Origin: Varanus komodoensis
Taxonomy: Eukaryota; Chordata; Lepidosauria; Squamata; Varanidae
Assembly: GCF_004798865.1 (NCBI RefSeq)
Contig: NW_025335268.1
Coordinates: 79,696,468-79,760,467 of the forward strand
Direction of reading: 5' to 3'
Length of the DNA: 64,000 nucleotides
The notes below the pieces were generated by a model. The model was not told the DNA's origin. It made no database searches and was given only the letters and a program-made list of their open reading frames with translations. Every line of letters begins with the position of its first letter. The first letter of the stretch is position 1. The position numbers and the translations under genes are program-made. Of this stretch, positions 1-12,240 are shown one piece after another.

Positions 1-3000
1 ATGTTCCTCAGTATGCACCAGTCCCAAATGTCCATCGATAGGCATGCTAAGACTGGAGATTTTGTGCCCCCCTGCTTGTTGATGTAGAAAACTGCCGCTA
101 TTTTGTCTGATGCAATTTGGACAATTTGACGGCATACACAGTCTCGAAAGCCTTGAGGGCACTGAAAATCACCAGAAGTTCTAGGAAGCTGATGTGTTTC
201 CTCGCCTCACGTCGGTTCCAAGTACCTTGGACCCGAAGTCCCAAACATGCCACACCCCATCCCAGGAGGGATGCGTTGGTGTACAGAGTCGTCGTTGGCC
301 GAGGTGGTCGAAAGGGGGTGCCAATCAACAGGTTGTCTGTGATGGTCCACCATGTTAAAGTGTGAAGGACTGCATGCGGGATCTGAATCTGCTTGGTGGC
401 AGGATCTTGTTGCGGCTGAAAAACAGCGTTGAAGAACAGTTGAATGGGTTGCATACGTAACCTGGCATACGGGACAATGGCAATAGCAGCAACCTTATGC
501 CCCAGTAAGTCTCTGAACGGACAAGGCTGGAACTGTTCTGTGTAATCGAATCCGATGAATATGGCTGCATAAAGCATTCTGACGTTCCGGTGGGAGGAAA
601 GCTTTTTCCCGTGTCGAGTCATGCCCCGATGAAATCGATGACCTGCGTGGGAATAAGGGTCGATTTGTCACGGTTAATGCAGAGGCCGAGAGCATCGAGC
701 AAAGCGCAGGTCATTTGTATATCAGACAAGAGAGCTTGTTCGGATTGCGAGATGATCAGTCAGTCGTCTAAGTATGGGTAAACCTGTACTCCGCGAGTCC
801 GCAAGTGTGCGCATACCAGTGCCATACACTTTGTAAAGACTCGAGGGGCTGTGGCCAAGCCAAAGGGTAGGACATTAAACTCGAACAGGTCAGATCCAAC
901 AGTAGAACATAGAAAGCGTCTGTGTGAAGCATGTATGGAAATATGAAAATAAGCATCCTTCAAATCCAGTGAGGCGAACCAATCCTCTCTTTTCAATAAC
1001 GGAAGAATGTTCTGTAAAGTGGTCATCCGGAACTTCCTTGGTTTGATGTACTTGTTAAGAGTTCGTAAGTCCAAGCTCAGATGGAGACCACCGTCCCTTT
1101 TCGGGACCATAAAATATCTGGAATAGAATCCATGCAATCCTTCCAAGCAAGACAATTTTCGAATCGCTCCCTTGAGAAGTAGCTGTGAGACTTCATCGCT
1201 TAGCACCGATGAAGAAGGTGTGAAGCGAATTGGGCTCCAAGGAGGGATAACATCAAATTCTATCCTATATCCGAACGAGATGATAGATAACACCCACCTA
1301 TCAAATTTAAAGGACTCCCAAATGGGGAGTCGGCCCTGGAGCCGGTCCCCAAAAGGGAGAAGGGAAGGTGGTGCTGGAATAGAGAGGATAGTTCGTGCAA
1401 GCTGTCAACATGGGCGTTTATCGGTATCGAATTGCCTACGGCCTTGGGAAAAATGCTGTTGTGCTTGCTGCATCCGATGCTGCTGTTGTTGGTATTGTTG
1501 GGTTCGAGGGTAGTTTTGCTGGCGTGGATAATATGGTTGATTCCGGTAGGACGACCGGGGCCACTGCCACTTACGTTTTTGCGGGAGCTCCACGAGGCAT
1601 GCGGTTAGGCATGATTCATGAATCACCTTTAACTTTCAGTCAGTCTTCTGGTGGAACAGACTGGTACCATCAAAAGGCATTTCCTCGATTCTGCGCTTCA
1701 TCTCATCGGGGAGATTACAATTGCGCAGCCACGCATGTCGGCATAGCGAGATGGCGTTGACGAGGGCCCTTGAATCGGTGTCTACATGGTGGCGAGCGGT
1801 AGACAGCTGTTGTACCGCCACCTGCATCGCCTCCTTAATAAAAACCCTGGCAAGGTCCGCTTGGTGGTCCGGAAAGGAGGAAGCGACGTTATCCAGTTTC
1901 TGCATGATAAAGTATTGGTAACGTGCCAGTGTCGCTTTGTAGTTCGATATGCGCACGCCGAGTCCAGAGGCCGCATAGATTCGGCACGCAAGCATATCGA
2001 TTTTCCTCCCTTCCTTGTCCCAAGGAGCGGTATGTCCCCTGGACTCCCTGCCCTGGGAGAATTCAACCACAAGAGAGTTCGGTTTTGGGTGACGGAGCAG
2101 GAAGGGAATGTCATCGTCCCAAACTCTATACATAGCCTCATATCTGCGGGAGGTCGCTTGTGGTTGGGCCGGCTGGTCCCAGGGTTGGACCATAACCTGG
2201 CGCAGTGTAGTTATAAGTGGCAGAGCTATGGATGCGGACTGCTCTCCCCGAACGACGTCATAGAAGCAATCTATCAAAGGGCCTGGCTGTTGATGGGCTT
2301 CGATTTCAAGTGAATGAACCAAGCGGGACATGAGCTCTGTGAACAAGACATGAGGTTCGTCAGGTGAAGCAGGCCCTTGATACGCGACAGCCACATCAGG
2401 GGATGTGGAGTCGACCTCCGAGTCCTCGGAGTCTTCCACGTAGTGCGGCCGGTCGTCGTTTGAGGAGGAGGAGGTTTCAGGGGAGGCTGGGCGCCTCGTC
2501 TCCATACGCCTGGAGGTGGATGGCACATCCCTCAGGACCGATGGTGATCTCTGCTCACGAGGGAAATAGGGATACGGCTGGTACCCACCCCAGCCGGGGG
2601 GAGCACCATATCCCGGAGTCAACCAACTTTCATCTCGACGCTCGGATGAACAGCTGCGACCTCTAGGAGGTAATGGTGAGGCCACATGAGATTCAGTCGG
2701 TGGCATGGGTGTTGGTGAGTGTTCCCTCGGTGGGGAGTCTCTGATTTCGCCATCAGAGATGGACTCCCGAAGTGGCTCCTCCTGTTGCTGGGAAGGCACG
2801 CTCTCAGCCAGTGGTGTCACCTGCATAACGAGTTGCAGGGCCGGTCCCGAGGGGGTCAGTACCGTGGCAGCCGTCAGTACTGAAAAGCCCGATGAACCTG
2901 AGCCTCGTTGTTTTTGGGCGGTCAGGTTTCTTGCTCTTGCGAGTGGGCTTATCCACCTTTTCCTTCCTCAACTTCTTATGGGTGGAAGTTTTATCCAGAC

Positions 3001-3784
3001 TGGTATGCTTGCGCTTCTCCCGTTTCTTAGTCGGGGGAGAAGGCAGCGACTGAGCCCCCACAGAAGCGGCGTCCTCATCCGAAGGACACTGAGGAGGGCC
3101 GGCAGAGGTCAAGGAAGGACGCTTTGCCAGAGCGCTCACGGTGGAGGAGGAACACTGAGGAGGCGCGGACGAAGAGGAAGCAGGCTGTAGGAGTAGTTGG
3201 TCGGACTGCATTAATGCCTGATCCCATAGGAGCTTTCTGAGACGATTCTCCCTAATTTTCCACACCTGCTTGGTAAACGCCAAGCAATGACCGCACTTGT
3301 CGGTCCTATGTCCCTCACCGAGGCAGAGGAGGCACAGATCATGTGGACATGGCCGGCGACATTTTAGATCCACATTCAATACATTTGCGGAATGCCGCTC
3401 GCTGCGCCATCGTGGAAAAATGAAGAAAAGAGGACAGTATAGAGGGTAAGATAACATTTGTTTTTGTTTTTATATAGAAAGAATTCAAGAAGAAAACGGA
3501 CAGAATCGGGGAGAAGAACAAACTTGGAGTAAGAGAAGTTTAAACTTTTTGAGAAAAAGCAACGAAGAGGCACAGATCTAAAGTGAGAGATGAACAGGCA
3601 CGAGGCACAGCGAACGGCGGTTGCAAAGACTGAGCAAAATGGCGGACACTCCACTCTATTTATACCACAAAGGGGGAGGGGAGCGGAGTTTTTCCACCAA
3701 AAACCGTTAGCTTTCTAATCTTCCGGTTTAGGCACTGCGCAGGCGCAGCAACCCATATGTACGATGCACAGAGGCCACGACGAA
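1..3784 (-). mobile_element. DIRS-type (tyrosine-recombinase) retrotransposon, fossil copy, partial
   Basis: A minus-strand retroelement runs off the left edge of the window. Reading right to left it has a terminal region (about 3460-3784), a Gag-like region rich in proline, serine and charged residues (about 1.6-3.4 kb), a reverse transcriptase region (about 0.76-1.29 kb, with LDLKDAYFHI and a YLDD active-site motif), and an RNase H region (about 0.1-0.6 kb, with YTNASLLGWG). RT directly followed by this kind of RNase H, with no protease or integrase between them, fits the DIRS group better than Gypsy. The tyrosine recombinase would lie beyond the left edge. Long readable stretches remain, so the copy is not very ancient, but the coding regions fall in several frames and it is broken in several places. 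The right boundary is set by the start of Tc1 sequence near 3785. Gypsy-like membership is the main alternative. Confidence 0.72.
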
Positions 3785-4709
3785 GAACACCAAATTTAAC
3801 ACACCTGCTCCCCATTCACACCTGAGACCTTGTAACACTAACGAGTCATATGACACCAGGGAGGGAAAATGGATACTAATGCCCAATTTGGACAGTTTCA
3901 CTTAGGGGTGTACTCACTTTTGTTGCCAGTGGTTTGTTCACTTAGGGGTGTACTCACTTTTGTTGCCAGCAGTTTAGACATTAATGGCTGTGTGTTATTT
4001 TGAGGGGACAGCAAATTTACACTGTTATACAAGCTGTATACTCACAGGCTGCTGACGGGGACTGGACGTTATGTTCACATGACTCCAGTTCTCCGTCAGC
4101 TTCACTGGCTCCCCATTGAAGTCCGGGCCCAATTCAAGGTGTTGGTAATGACCTATAAAGCCCTAAACGGCTTGGGTCCTGGTTACCTGAAGGAGCGTTT
4201 ACATCCATATTTGCCCAGTCGCCCCCTGAGATCGGCGGGAGAGGCCCTGCTCCGGGAGCCCTCCGTGAGAGAAATTAGGAGGGTGGCTACTTGGAGAAGG
4301 GCTTTCTCAGCGGTGGCGCCTAAGTTATGGAATGCGCTCCCCAGAGAGGTCCGCCTGGCGCCGTCGTTATTTGTTTTTCGGCGCCAGGCTAAGACCTTTT
4401 TATTTAAGCAACATTTTAAATGCTAAATACAATTGAATTTTATCTGGCCAGGGCGGCTTATTTTATAATGTGTGTTTTAATTAAGATTATTTTATATGGA
4501 TATTTTAACTTATTGTTTTATCTATGTTGTAAGCCGCCTCGAGGCTTCGGCGAATGGGGCGGCATAAAAATGTTTTAATAAATAAATAAATAAATAAATA
4601 AATACTTACATTGTAGCAAAGTGTCATTTCTTCCGGATTGTCACATGAAAAGATATAATAAAATATTTACAAAATGTGAGGGGTGTACTTGCTTTTGTGA
4701 TATACTGTA
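3785..4709 (+). mobile_element. Tc1/mariner DNA transposon, 3' end only, interrupted by an L2 insertion
   Basis: The sequence resembles the non-coding 3' end of a Tc1-like transposon known from fishes, amphibians and other vertebrates, with the recurring phrase GGGGTGTACTCACTTTTGT and a terminal TGTGATATACTGTA near 4696-4709. The element occupies about 3785-4044 and resumes at about 4615; an L2 fragment sits between. No transposase is present. The phrase beginning CACTTAGGGGTGTACTCAC occurs twice in tandem (about 3899-3930 and 3940-3971), a local duplication. The left part ends where the DIRS-type element begins, so that element probably landed in or beside this one. Family assignment rests on memory of the consensus, not a search. 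Confidence 0.65.
4045..4614 (+). mobile_element. L2-type LINE, young 5'-truncated copy (3' end)
   Basis: This fragment matches the 3' end of the larger L2 copy at 43.1-45.8 kb almost base for base, starting at CAGGCTGCTGACGGGGACTG. It contains the last 115 codons of ORF2 (4079-4426, plus strand, intact to the stop), then a 3' UTR with GTAAGCCGCCTCGAGGCTTC and an (AATA)n tail at 4577-4614. It is inserted in the Tc1 end, which resumes directly after the tail. The flanks share ATACT, a possible short target duplication (inference). High similarity to the other copy and an open reading frame argue for recent insertion. Confidence 0.85.
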
Positions 4710-4799
4710 AATCTACTTGTCCTTTAAGAGAGGCTTATTATACATCTCTCTCTCGCATGTGCTTGTGCCATTCTCTTCTAAGGAACAGTTGGTGGTAAC

Positions 4800-5105
4800 A
4801 CCCTGGAGGTCTTTGACTGTGATGGAACATGTAGAAGCCCCTACCAGGAAGTTATGTTCCTTCCTATCTGTGTTCTGCTAGTAATTGAAGACATTTTATT
4901 TCAAACAAGTATTTGATATTATGGTAATTTAATGTCTTTTTAGGTTTGGCTCTCTGTGTTTTATTATTTTTAAACTAGTTTTACATTACTTGTTACTGCT
5001 TTTAGGTTGGTGACCATGTATTTATATTTGATTATTTGTATTTTGCTTACCTGCTTTAAAGCACTCCTTCTTGGAAGGAATATACACCAAATAAGTAAAT
5101 GAAGT
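4800..5105 (+). mobile_element. Old L2/CR1-group LINE 3' remnant
   Basis: A worn LINE tail. GAAGACATTTTATTTCAAAC near 4888 corresponds to the end of L2 ORF2 (KTF-F-KQ), followed by a T-rich 3' UTR and a tail-like segment ending in AAATAAGTAAATGAAG. It is much more diverged than the L2 copies at 4.0, 24 and 43 kb, so it belongs to an older wave. Confidence 0.4.
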
Positions 5106-6284
5106 GACTGTTAGGATATAAGTAATTAATTTAAATATGTGGAGATCTGAATATCTCAAATGTTAATCTGAAAAAATAATCTACTTAAAGCAACTATTTC
5201 CTCCAACAGTTCAGATTTTATTTTACTATTTCCTACAAGCTGATTTTTACTTTCATTTTTGTATATGATGGATGTGTCCCACCTAAAATTAAATGATTGA
5301 AAGTTCTAATTTCAATTAGAAATTTATGTTCTTACAACTCCTCAAGATCACTGGATTTTATTTTTTTTTAGAATGCTTACTTTTAGCCAAATTGTGTCCT
5401 AGTACATAATCTGCACTGGCTCTTCCTTAACTTTCATGCAAAATTGGGGCACATTTCATACAAACATGTATGAGTGTTTCTCTGGATATACCACCTGTTT
5501 CTCGGGCCATACCACTGGACGTGTGAACTCTGATAGCAAGAGTTAATGTCTTTACAGTCCATCTCTTACCCCTGAAAGCAACATAGGATTGCCAAAATTG
5601 CTCTGTTATATGATTTAAGACCATGTCTTACATTTCTGCATCTTAGAAATTCTTGTCAGATGTGTTTAGAATTTGGTTTCATTCTTTTTAAAGTAGTATC
5701 AGTCATGTGGCTCTCCACATGTGGTCTGGTAAAACTGTTCAACCCTGTACAACATGAACAGAAAGGACATGCAGAAAACTTAACTATGAAAATAGGGGTT
5801 CAGAAAAACATCCCATCCAAATTCTTAACATCTCCACAAAATCATAGTAAAGGCTTGCCCAGGGGTGGTGGCGGTTTGGGTTAGTGTTTCATAGGCAAGG
5901 TTAAACAGAAATGAAGTAGTTTTTATTTGCTTGCTATAGAATACTTCAGTTCATCTTGCAGGGTTTATTTTATCATGTTCCATCAGATGGGCATTACTGT
6001 CATAGAAATAAGTTGCCACTGATTTTAATCAATGTTATTAATGTTTTGCCAGTTTTATTTTTTACTCTGTATTTACTGCTATAAATAAAATCAATAAACC
6101 ATTACTACCATTATTGTTCTTAGACACCGTGATCACCACTGACACAAAGGTGGAATGCAACATTAACTAACTATAGAGCTAAAGATTACTGTTAGCTATC
6201 ATAGGATGAAGGGATGGAACTACTTAAAAATGAATTAAATTGCGTGAACATACTTTTGCATTTCAAAAAGGCTTTGATTTTTTT

Positions 6285-6343
6285 ACAGTACTTTAGCCAA
6301 GTACTGTAAAATTTTTTACAGATTACAGTACTTTAGCCAAGGG
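6285..6343. repeat. Short inverted repeat plus direct repeat
   Basis: TTTTACAGTACT and AGTACTGTAAAA form 12-base arms around a 7-base loop. The phrase TTACAGTACTTTAGCCAAG then appears again about 40 bases downstream. It looks like a local template-switch duplication. No function is implied. Confidence 0.6.
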
Positions 6344-7839
6344 AAATGGCTACCTCAAATCATTACATTCAGTCTAAATTAAAATCTCATGCACTTATCT
6401 ATATTTTATTTTCAGCCATATCAGTTTTCAGAGTTTTTTATATTACATGTAGTAACTCTTTATTAATACTGACATGAAAAGAACAACTGACTTCAAAAAT
6501 GTACTTTCTCAAATTTAGACTCTACTTGACATGTAGACTTAGTTGTATTTACCACAGACCTACTGAAAGCCTGTTTTGAGATTTATACAAACACTAGGTT
6601 TAAAGAGATTATTTTTAAGTTCAGAACTCTGAAGTGCCAGAAATGACTTCCTATGGTATGCAGTGGCACTGGAGCCATTAAAACACTGTGGACTAGTGGA
6701 TTTAATATACTTATTTGCAATGCCAACCTATAGATGTGCAACCTATAGGCCTTCTCAATTCACTTCCAGTTTCTGAGATAAGCACAGGCATTATCTATAT
6801 CAACACAATTATTTATTGTTCCTAAAAATTGATTTCACTGAATACAAACTAGAAGCCATCCAGAAGTCATTTATAACTGACCCAAAAATTTCCAGAGGTA
6901 GAAAAACTAAGTTATTTCCACAGAATCAAGTATTTTGACAGAATCAATTACTTTCTCCCCAACTATTAACTCCACTTTCTCTACCGCCCCAAGTACTATT
7001 ATGTTAAAAATAGCCACTTCCATTTCCTCTATTTCCCTTGTAGTTCCTAAGCTCCAGAAGTGTTTATTCAGCGTATCAACTTCCTATGTTTGAAGAATGT
7101 ACTTCAGTCCTGAATACCATAAAAACATTTATCTGAAAAAGCTTCTATTATTTACTGTACCCCAAACTGAAAGAACTGAAGCTAACCACTTACACAAAAC
7201 TCCTTCTAGTAGCTACTGTGTAAAGCTCATTTACTTGACTTTGATCTATTGACTTTTTTAAAAAATATATTTTGTATTGAGCTGGCAATTCAAGCTAGAA
7301 CTAGGGTCCAATTTTCACATTTTGGTAAAAACGATTTTATAAAACCCAACAAATCAGTATGACTGACCTGGCTTGTGCATTTAGCTAATCCCTGTGGATG
7401 CTTGGAAAAGGCAGTCAGTGAAACATTTTTACCATTACGATTGAACTACTCATAGTTTAATAACAAACTAAACAGACTTATTCTGTAATGCAGACAGACA
7501 AAATTTAATGACACCACACTCTTTAGTTGCAGCATTACAGATCATACTTGATTATTCCTCAGGAGCATCTAAACTATTGATAAAGTATTATAAAATATAT
7601 AATAAAAAGTAATATTTTTACATACACTGCTATTTTGCAATTTCATTTAGAATTTATTAGAAAAGATAATTTTACATCTTCTTATAATTACATGCACAAA
7701 ACATAAAATGGCAGTTCTCCTGCCTACATACCCCTCCACAGCTATTGCCCAGTACAATTGCACCAATAATATCATCCCTGGGCATACTACTAAACCAGCT
7801 AGCTCACCACAGTAAGTTACAACTTTCAACAATGACCCT

Positions 7840-9190
7840 TCCACGCAAACCCATGGTGGCAGTTCATACACAAAAATAAACCATGGTGGAAACCACACAG
7901 GCAAGCCTGGTCATTATATATGAACCCAGCATCCATGCTGAAGCACAATAAATTTGAGTTGTTATGAAACCATGTGGAGAAACGATGGTTCCCATGAAAG
8001 TTGATGAAAGTTCCCATGTTCTGCCATGGCTTTTTTGCAGTCTGAACTCAGTGACAGTGTTTCTAATTAGTTTTTGTGTTTCTGCCATAGAGTTTGGCAG
8101 TGTCTGCAACTGCTGCAGACCCTCTTTTCCATGCTTGTTGCTGGACAAATCTGCCCAGAAACTGCTGAGCTGCCAGCAGCAGCACAGCAATTGGCTGTTC
8201 ATGCCCCCTTTCTTCCCCGCTTTCCAATGTCCAGACACAGCAAGCAGATCTCACCAGCAGTGGGGCACTGCACTGTGCCACCTTCAGCAGCAGCGACCAT
8301 GTACCTGGCACTTCTCTCTGGTCACTGTACTGGCACCTGTAAGTGCACTGCCTCTGCACAACTCAGAAAAGTCTCCCTCTCTCCTCCCAGAAATGCTGTT
8401 TTTATGCAAGGAGCAGTGAGCAGAACATTAACAGGGAAAGCAACTCAAGGAAACCATGTCTCCCACTCTGCCCCCCACCCATTCATCCATTTCCTTCTTG
8501 TCCCCAACAATCTTCAGGACTCAGCAAGCCCTGCTATCCCCTCTTCCTCCATATACCTGCAGGACAAACAGCCTGGCAGAAACCTTCTCAGCCAAATGCC
8601 CATATGGGCATCCTTGGGAAAGTTCACCTATGGCAGGACATACACCCTCCATCTATGGCATGGATGCCTGTGCCGCTGTCCTCCATATAGCAGGCTGCAG
8701 GGCGGAGGCAACCATATGGCTGCATGTGCAAGTCCTGCACACAGGAAAGCATGAGCAAATGCACAGGAAAAGAGAGGGAAGTGGGTGTATTTATTTGCAC
8801 AGTGGCACCAAAGTGTGACAGCAGTGAGGAGTGCTCCTGTAGCACTACTCCAAAGCAACAGCACTACTCTAGTGAGTAGTCAGTTGCTTCACAGAACAGC
8901 CACAAAAGCAAAGAAGATAGCCAGCTGCAGACACACCCAAGGAAGCATATGGGCCCATGAGGGAAAGGCAGGTAATGCAGGCAGTAGCAGAGCATGCTGC
9001 TATTGATTCCATGCCACAGGAGCTGATGGGATACTATGCACCATTTGGAGGAAAGATGGGGAAGTATGGAAACCACTCATTCATGGAAACCAAGTGCCTG
9101 TCTCAACCCTGGATGCAAGGCTAAATACCATGCTGTGCAATTACCACATGCCATGGCTTAGCATTACGTGTGAATGTACTCATGAACTTT
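7840..9190. repeat. Unclassified CA/TG-rich segment, possibly a non-autonomous DNA transposon
   Basis: This stretch is richer in GC than its surroundings and open over hundreds of bases in several frames on both strands (for example 8074-8754, plus). That suggests composition rather than selection on one frame. Its edges carry ATG-CCATGG phrases such as GCCATGGCTTAGCATTACGTG near 9153, resembling the ends of small hAT-like elements common in lizards. No transposase or known domain is seen. It may instead be a decayed unknown repeat or plain unique DNA. Confidence 0.25.
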
Positions 9191-10229
9191 TATTTCGCAC
9201 AGTGCGCAGGCTCTGATAAAAGAAAATCTTTTAAGACATTCAAGAGTAACAAGTCTTCCATTTTTATTGTATTTCCATTCTATTCCGCCAGGATGAATTT
9301 TTACAGTATTTTATTTGTTACATTTCTATTTTGACCCTTACCTCAAGGGTTTGTAAGTGGTGCACCTAAAGTCCCAGACAATCTGCATTCTATTACAGGC
9401 CTGCTCAGCTTCAGAGATAGAACTATATCAGCTGTTATGAGAGTCTTAAGACCTACCAGTATGAAGAACTACTATCACTACTACTACTACTTTTACAGAG
9501 TACTGCATCTCAGAGTACTATATAAAATATCTGCTGATGCTCATAAATACATCAGCCAAATCTCACTCGGCTAAACCACATTCACTCGCACAGTACTGAG
9601 ATCAAGAATAGTTTTATCTAGGATATTTGAACTATTATCAGTGTACTTAATTCTCTCATATTTCAATATTAAACTGGCTTAGCTATAGCTTCTCAAAGTC
9701 AGCCATAACAAGCTTCAGACTAATCTTTGGTAAAATAATTATTCTCCCTAATGTCCATTAATGTATGGGTGGAACTCCAGTGGAATTATATCTGTTCGAT
9801 CTTCACATAAAGCCTAGAAAAGGATGAGATATATGGAATACTGGCTGTAAAACTAAAAAGCAGACCAGCAGTTTTAGTGATGCAGGAAGGGAGGGAGAAC
9901 AGATTTCATATACAGTGGTACCTCGGTTCACGAACTTAATTCATTCCACGATTCTGGTCACGAACCAAATTTGTCACGAACCGAGTCAAATTTGCCCATA
10001 AGGTTCAATGTAAATAAGGTTAATCCATTCTGTAATTTTTTTAACCAGAAAAATATGAAACAAAGTACAGTACAGTACGAAGAGAGAGCACACTAACCTT
10101 GCTTGAGGCAATTTCTGGAGTGGAGGACAGGAAAGTGGGGTGGGGGGAGGTTATTGTTTGGAGGGAAAGTCCCCCTCCATAATGATATCTGGGAGATCTC
10201 CTTCAGGGGTTTCCTCTCTTCTTTGTCTC

Positions 10230-11991
10230 TTAGCTGCAGGGTCGATTTTGGCAAAAAAATCTATCTAATGCCACTTGTTTTTTCCTGCGCTGCATAACCC
10301 TCTGGATATGAGAGACCATGTTGTCATTCATCAGATTCAACACTCTGTTCGTTACAGTTATGTTGGGGTGGTGCTTCTCAAAGAAGTCCCGGCACTCATT
10401 CCATTCTTCCATAATGGATTTTATCATACCACTGCTAACCTCCTCATCTTCCTCTTCCTCAATGGAATGCTCCTCAACAAGTGCCTTCTGCTGCTCACTC
10501 TGGAGTTCAGCAAGTTCTTCCACTGTCAGCTCCTCCTTATGGTCCTCAACAAGTTCCTCTGTGTCTGCACCACTGACGTCCACACCCATTCTCTTGCCCA
10601 TGGACACAATCTCCTCCACTACCTCTGCATCAGACCCTTCAAAGTCACATTCAGTGACACATTCTGGCCACAGTTTCCTCCAGGCTGAGTTTAAGGTCCA
10701 GTACGTGACATCTTCCCAGGCTTTGTCAATGAGGTTGATGCAGAGGAGAACATTGAAATGTTTCTTCCAGAACTCTTTCAGAGTCAAGGACATCTCTTCA
10801 GTGAAATTAAAACACCTGGTAAAGAGTACCTTTGTGTACAGCTTCTTGAAGTTGCAGATCACTTGCTGGTCCATAGGCTGCAGAAAAGGCGTTGGGGTGA
10901 GGAACTTGACTTTTATGAAGTCATATTCAGCGTCCATATCATCCACCAAGGCTGGAGGGTGTGCCAGGGCATTGTCCCTCAGAAGAAGGCACCTTTCAGG
11001 CAGTTGTCAACTGCCTGAAAGGCAGAAAGATATTTCTTAATGGTGGTGCGAACAACTTGTGCAGCCGTTCCATGAACAATTGTCTTATGACCCCAGCTTT
11101 CGCACTGGCCCTCCACATGACAGGCAGTCTGGCCTTGTTCACATTCTGTTCCTTGAATGCACGAGGGGTCTGGGAATGGTGCACCAGTAGTGGCTTAATC
11201 TTCAGATCAGCACTTGTGTTCGCACACAGCAAAAGGGTCAATCTGTCCTTCATGAGCTTGTGCCCCGGCAGTGCCTTTTCCTCCTGTGTGATATAGGTTC
11301 TGTTTGGCATCTTCATCCAGAAGAGCCCTGTTTCATCACAGTTGAACACTTGCTGAGCGACGTATCCTTCTGCCTTCATGAATTCCATGAATTCTTTGTT
11401 GTAGGCTTCTGCAGCAACCTTGTCAGAACTGGAAGCCTCACCATGTCTTATCACACTTCTCTTGCGGAATTTATCAAACCACCCTCTACTGGCTTTAAAT
11501 TCATCATTTGTTGCACTTGTAGAGGGTTTTTTTTTTTTTTTTTGGCAGTAAATCACTGTGCAATTTCCTGGCTTTTTCACAGATCATAGCTTCACTAACA
11601 CTATCACCTACCAGCTGTTTCTCATTCAACCACACTAACAAAAGTTTTTCCACCTCTTCCAGCACTTGTGCCCTCAGCTTGGTTAACCTCGTTACTCCTT
11701 TGTCACATCAGCTCCTTTGATTGCATCTTTAAACTTCAAAATAGTGGAAATTGTCGACTTTGCCATCTTGTACTCTGAAGCCAGATCAGTCACACGAATA
11801 CCACACTTATACTTTTCTAAAATTTCCTTCTTCAATTCAATGGTTATTTTCATAAAAACCTTCTTCTTACCATTCTTGCACTACACGTTCTTGTCACCTT
11901 CATTACTGTTCTGCACATTCTGGTTACGTTCATTACCGCTCTGCACTTTCCTTTTACCACCATGCTTGTTCTACACTTTCTTTGGAGCCAT
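10230..11991 (-). pseudogene. Tigger transposase (CENP-B HTH plus DDE/D), pseudogene
   Basis: The frame begins MAPKK at about 11991, followed by a helix-turn-helix region (ITIELKKEILEKY, then VTDLASEYKMAKSTI). A CENP-B-type DNA-binding segment follows (KASRGWFDKFRKRS). The catalytic core has FNCDETGLFW (first Asp, near 11320), LLRDNALAHP (second Asp, near 10970) and FLQPMDQQVI (third Asp, near 10880). The order and motifs are those of pogo/Tigger transposases that cut and paste at TA. In-frame stops lie early (the sixth codon and about 40 codons on), the frame shifts near 11690, and it is interrupted again at a perfect palindrome (10992-11022). The longest open pieces are 194 and 239 codons. 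The C-terminal part is acidic and ends in a basic tail (RRKKQV). Host domestication is unlikely given these breaks. Confidence 0.88.
10992..11022. repeat. Perfect 14-bp palindrome inside the Tigger transposase
   Basis: CCTTTCAGGCAGTT is followed by the 3-base loop GTC and then the exact reverse complement AACTGCCTGAAAGG. It lies at the junction where the transposase frame is disrupted. A fold-back or template-switch event that copied one arm is the simplest explanation. Confidence 0.9.
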
Positions 11992-12240
11992 GCTAGATTG
12001 AATAATACTGCACAGTACTGTATGTACTAAAAAGCACATGAAAATGCTTCACAGCAAGTGCGCACAGGTCTGTCTGCGACCACGAGTGGGGGAGATGGCC
12101 ACAATCATATTCGTGCAGGGAAGATGGCTGCAATCATGTTCATCACCTGATGTAAAGTTTGCGAACGGAAGCAAAATTTTGCCGGACTGTTTGCAAACCA
12201 AATTGTTTGCGAACAGAAGCATTCATGAACTGAGATATTA

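Larger units (their letters stand above)
5106..9912. other. No gene seen; AT-rich intergenic or intronic DNA
   Basis: No exon, RNA gene or clear conserved domain is recognisable. Most is AT-rich with short random open frames. It includes a small hairpin with a repeated arm (6285-6340) and a GC-richer, CA/TG-rich segment (about 7840-9190); each has its own entry. Confidence 0.5.

Noticed and set aside
1786-3190. Plus-strand frames of 161-175 codons
   Set aside because: Antisense shadows of the DIRS-type element's Gag-like region.
10318-11040. 240-codon plus-strand frame
   Set aside because: Antisense shadow of the Tigger transposase.
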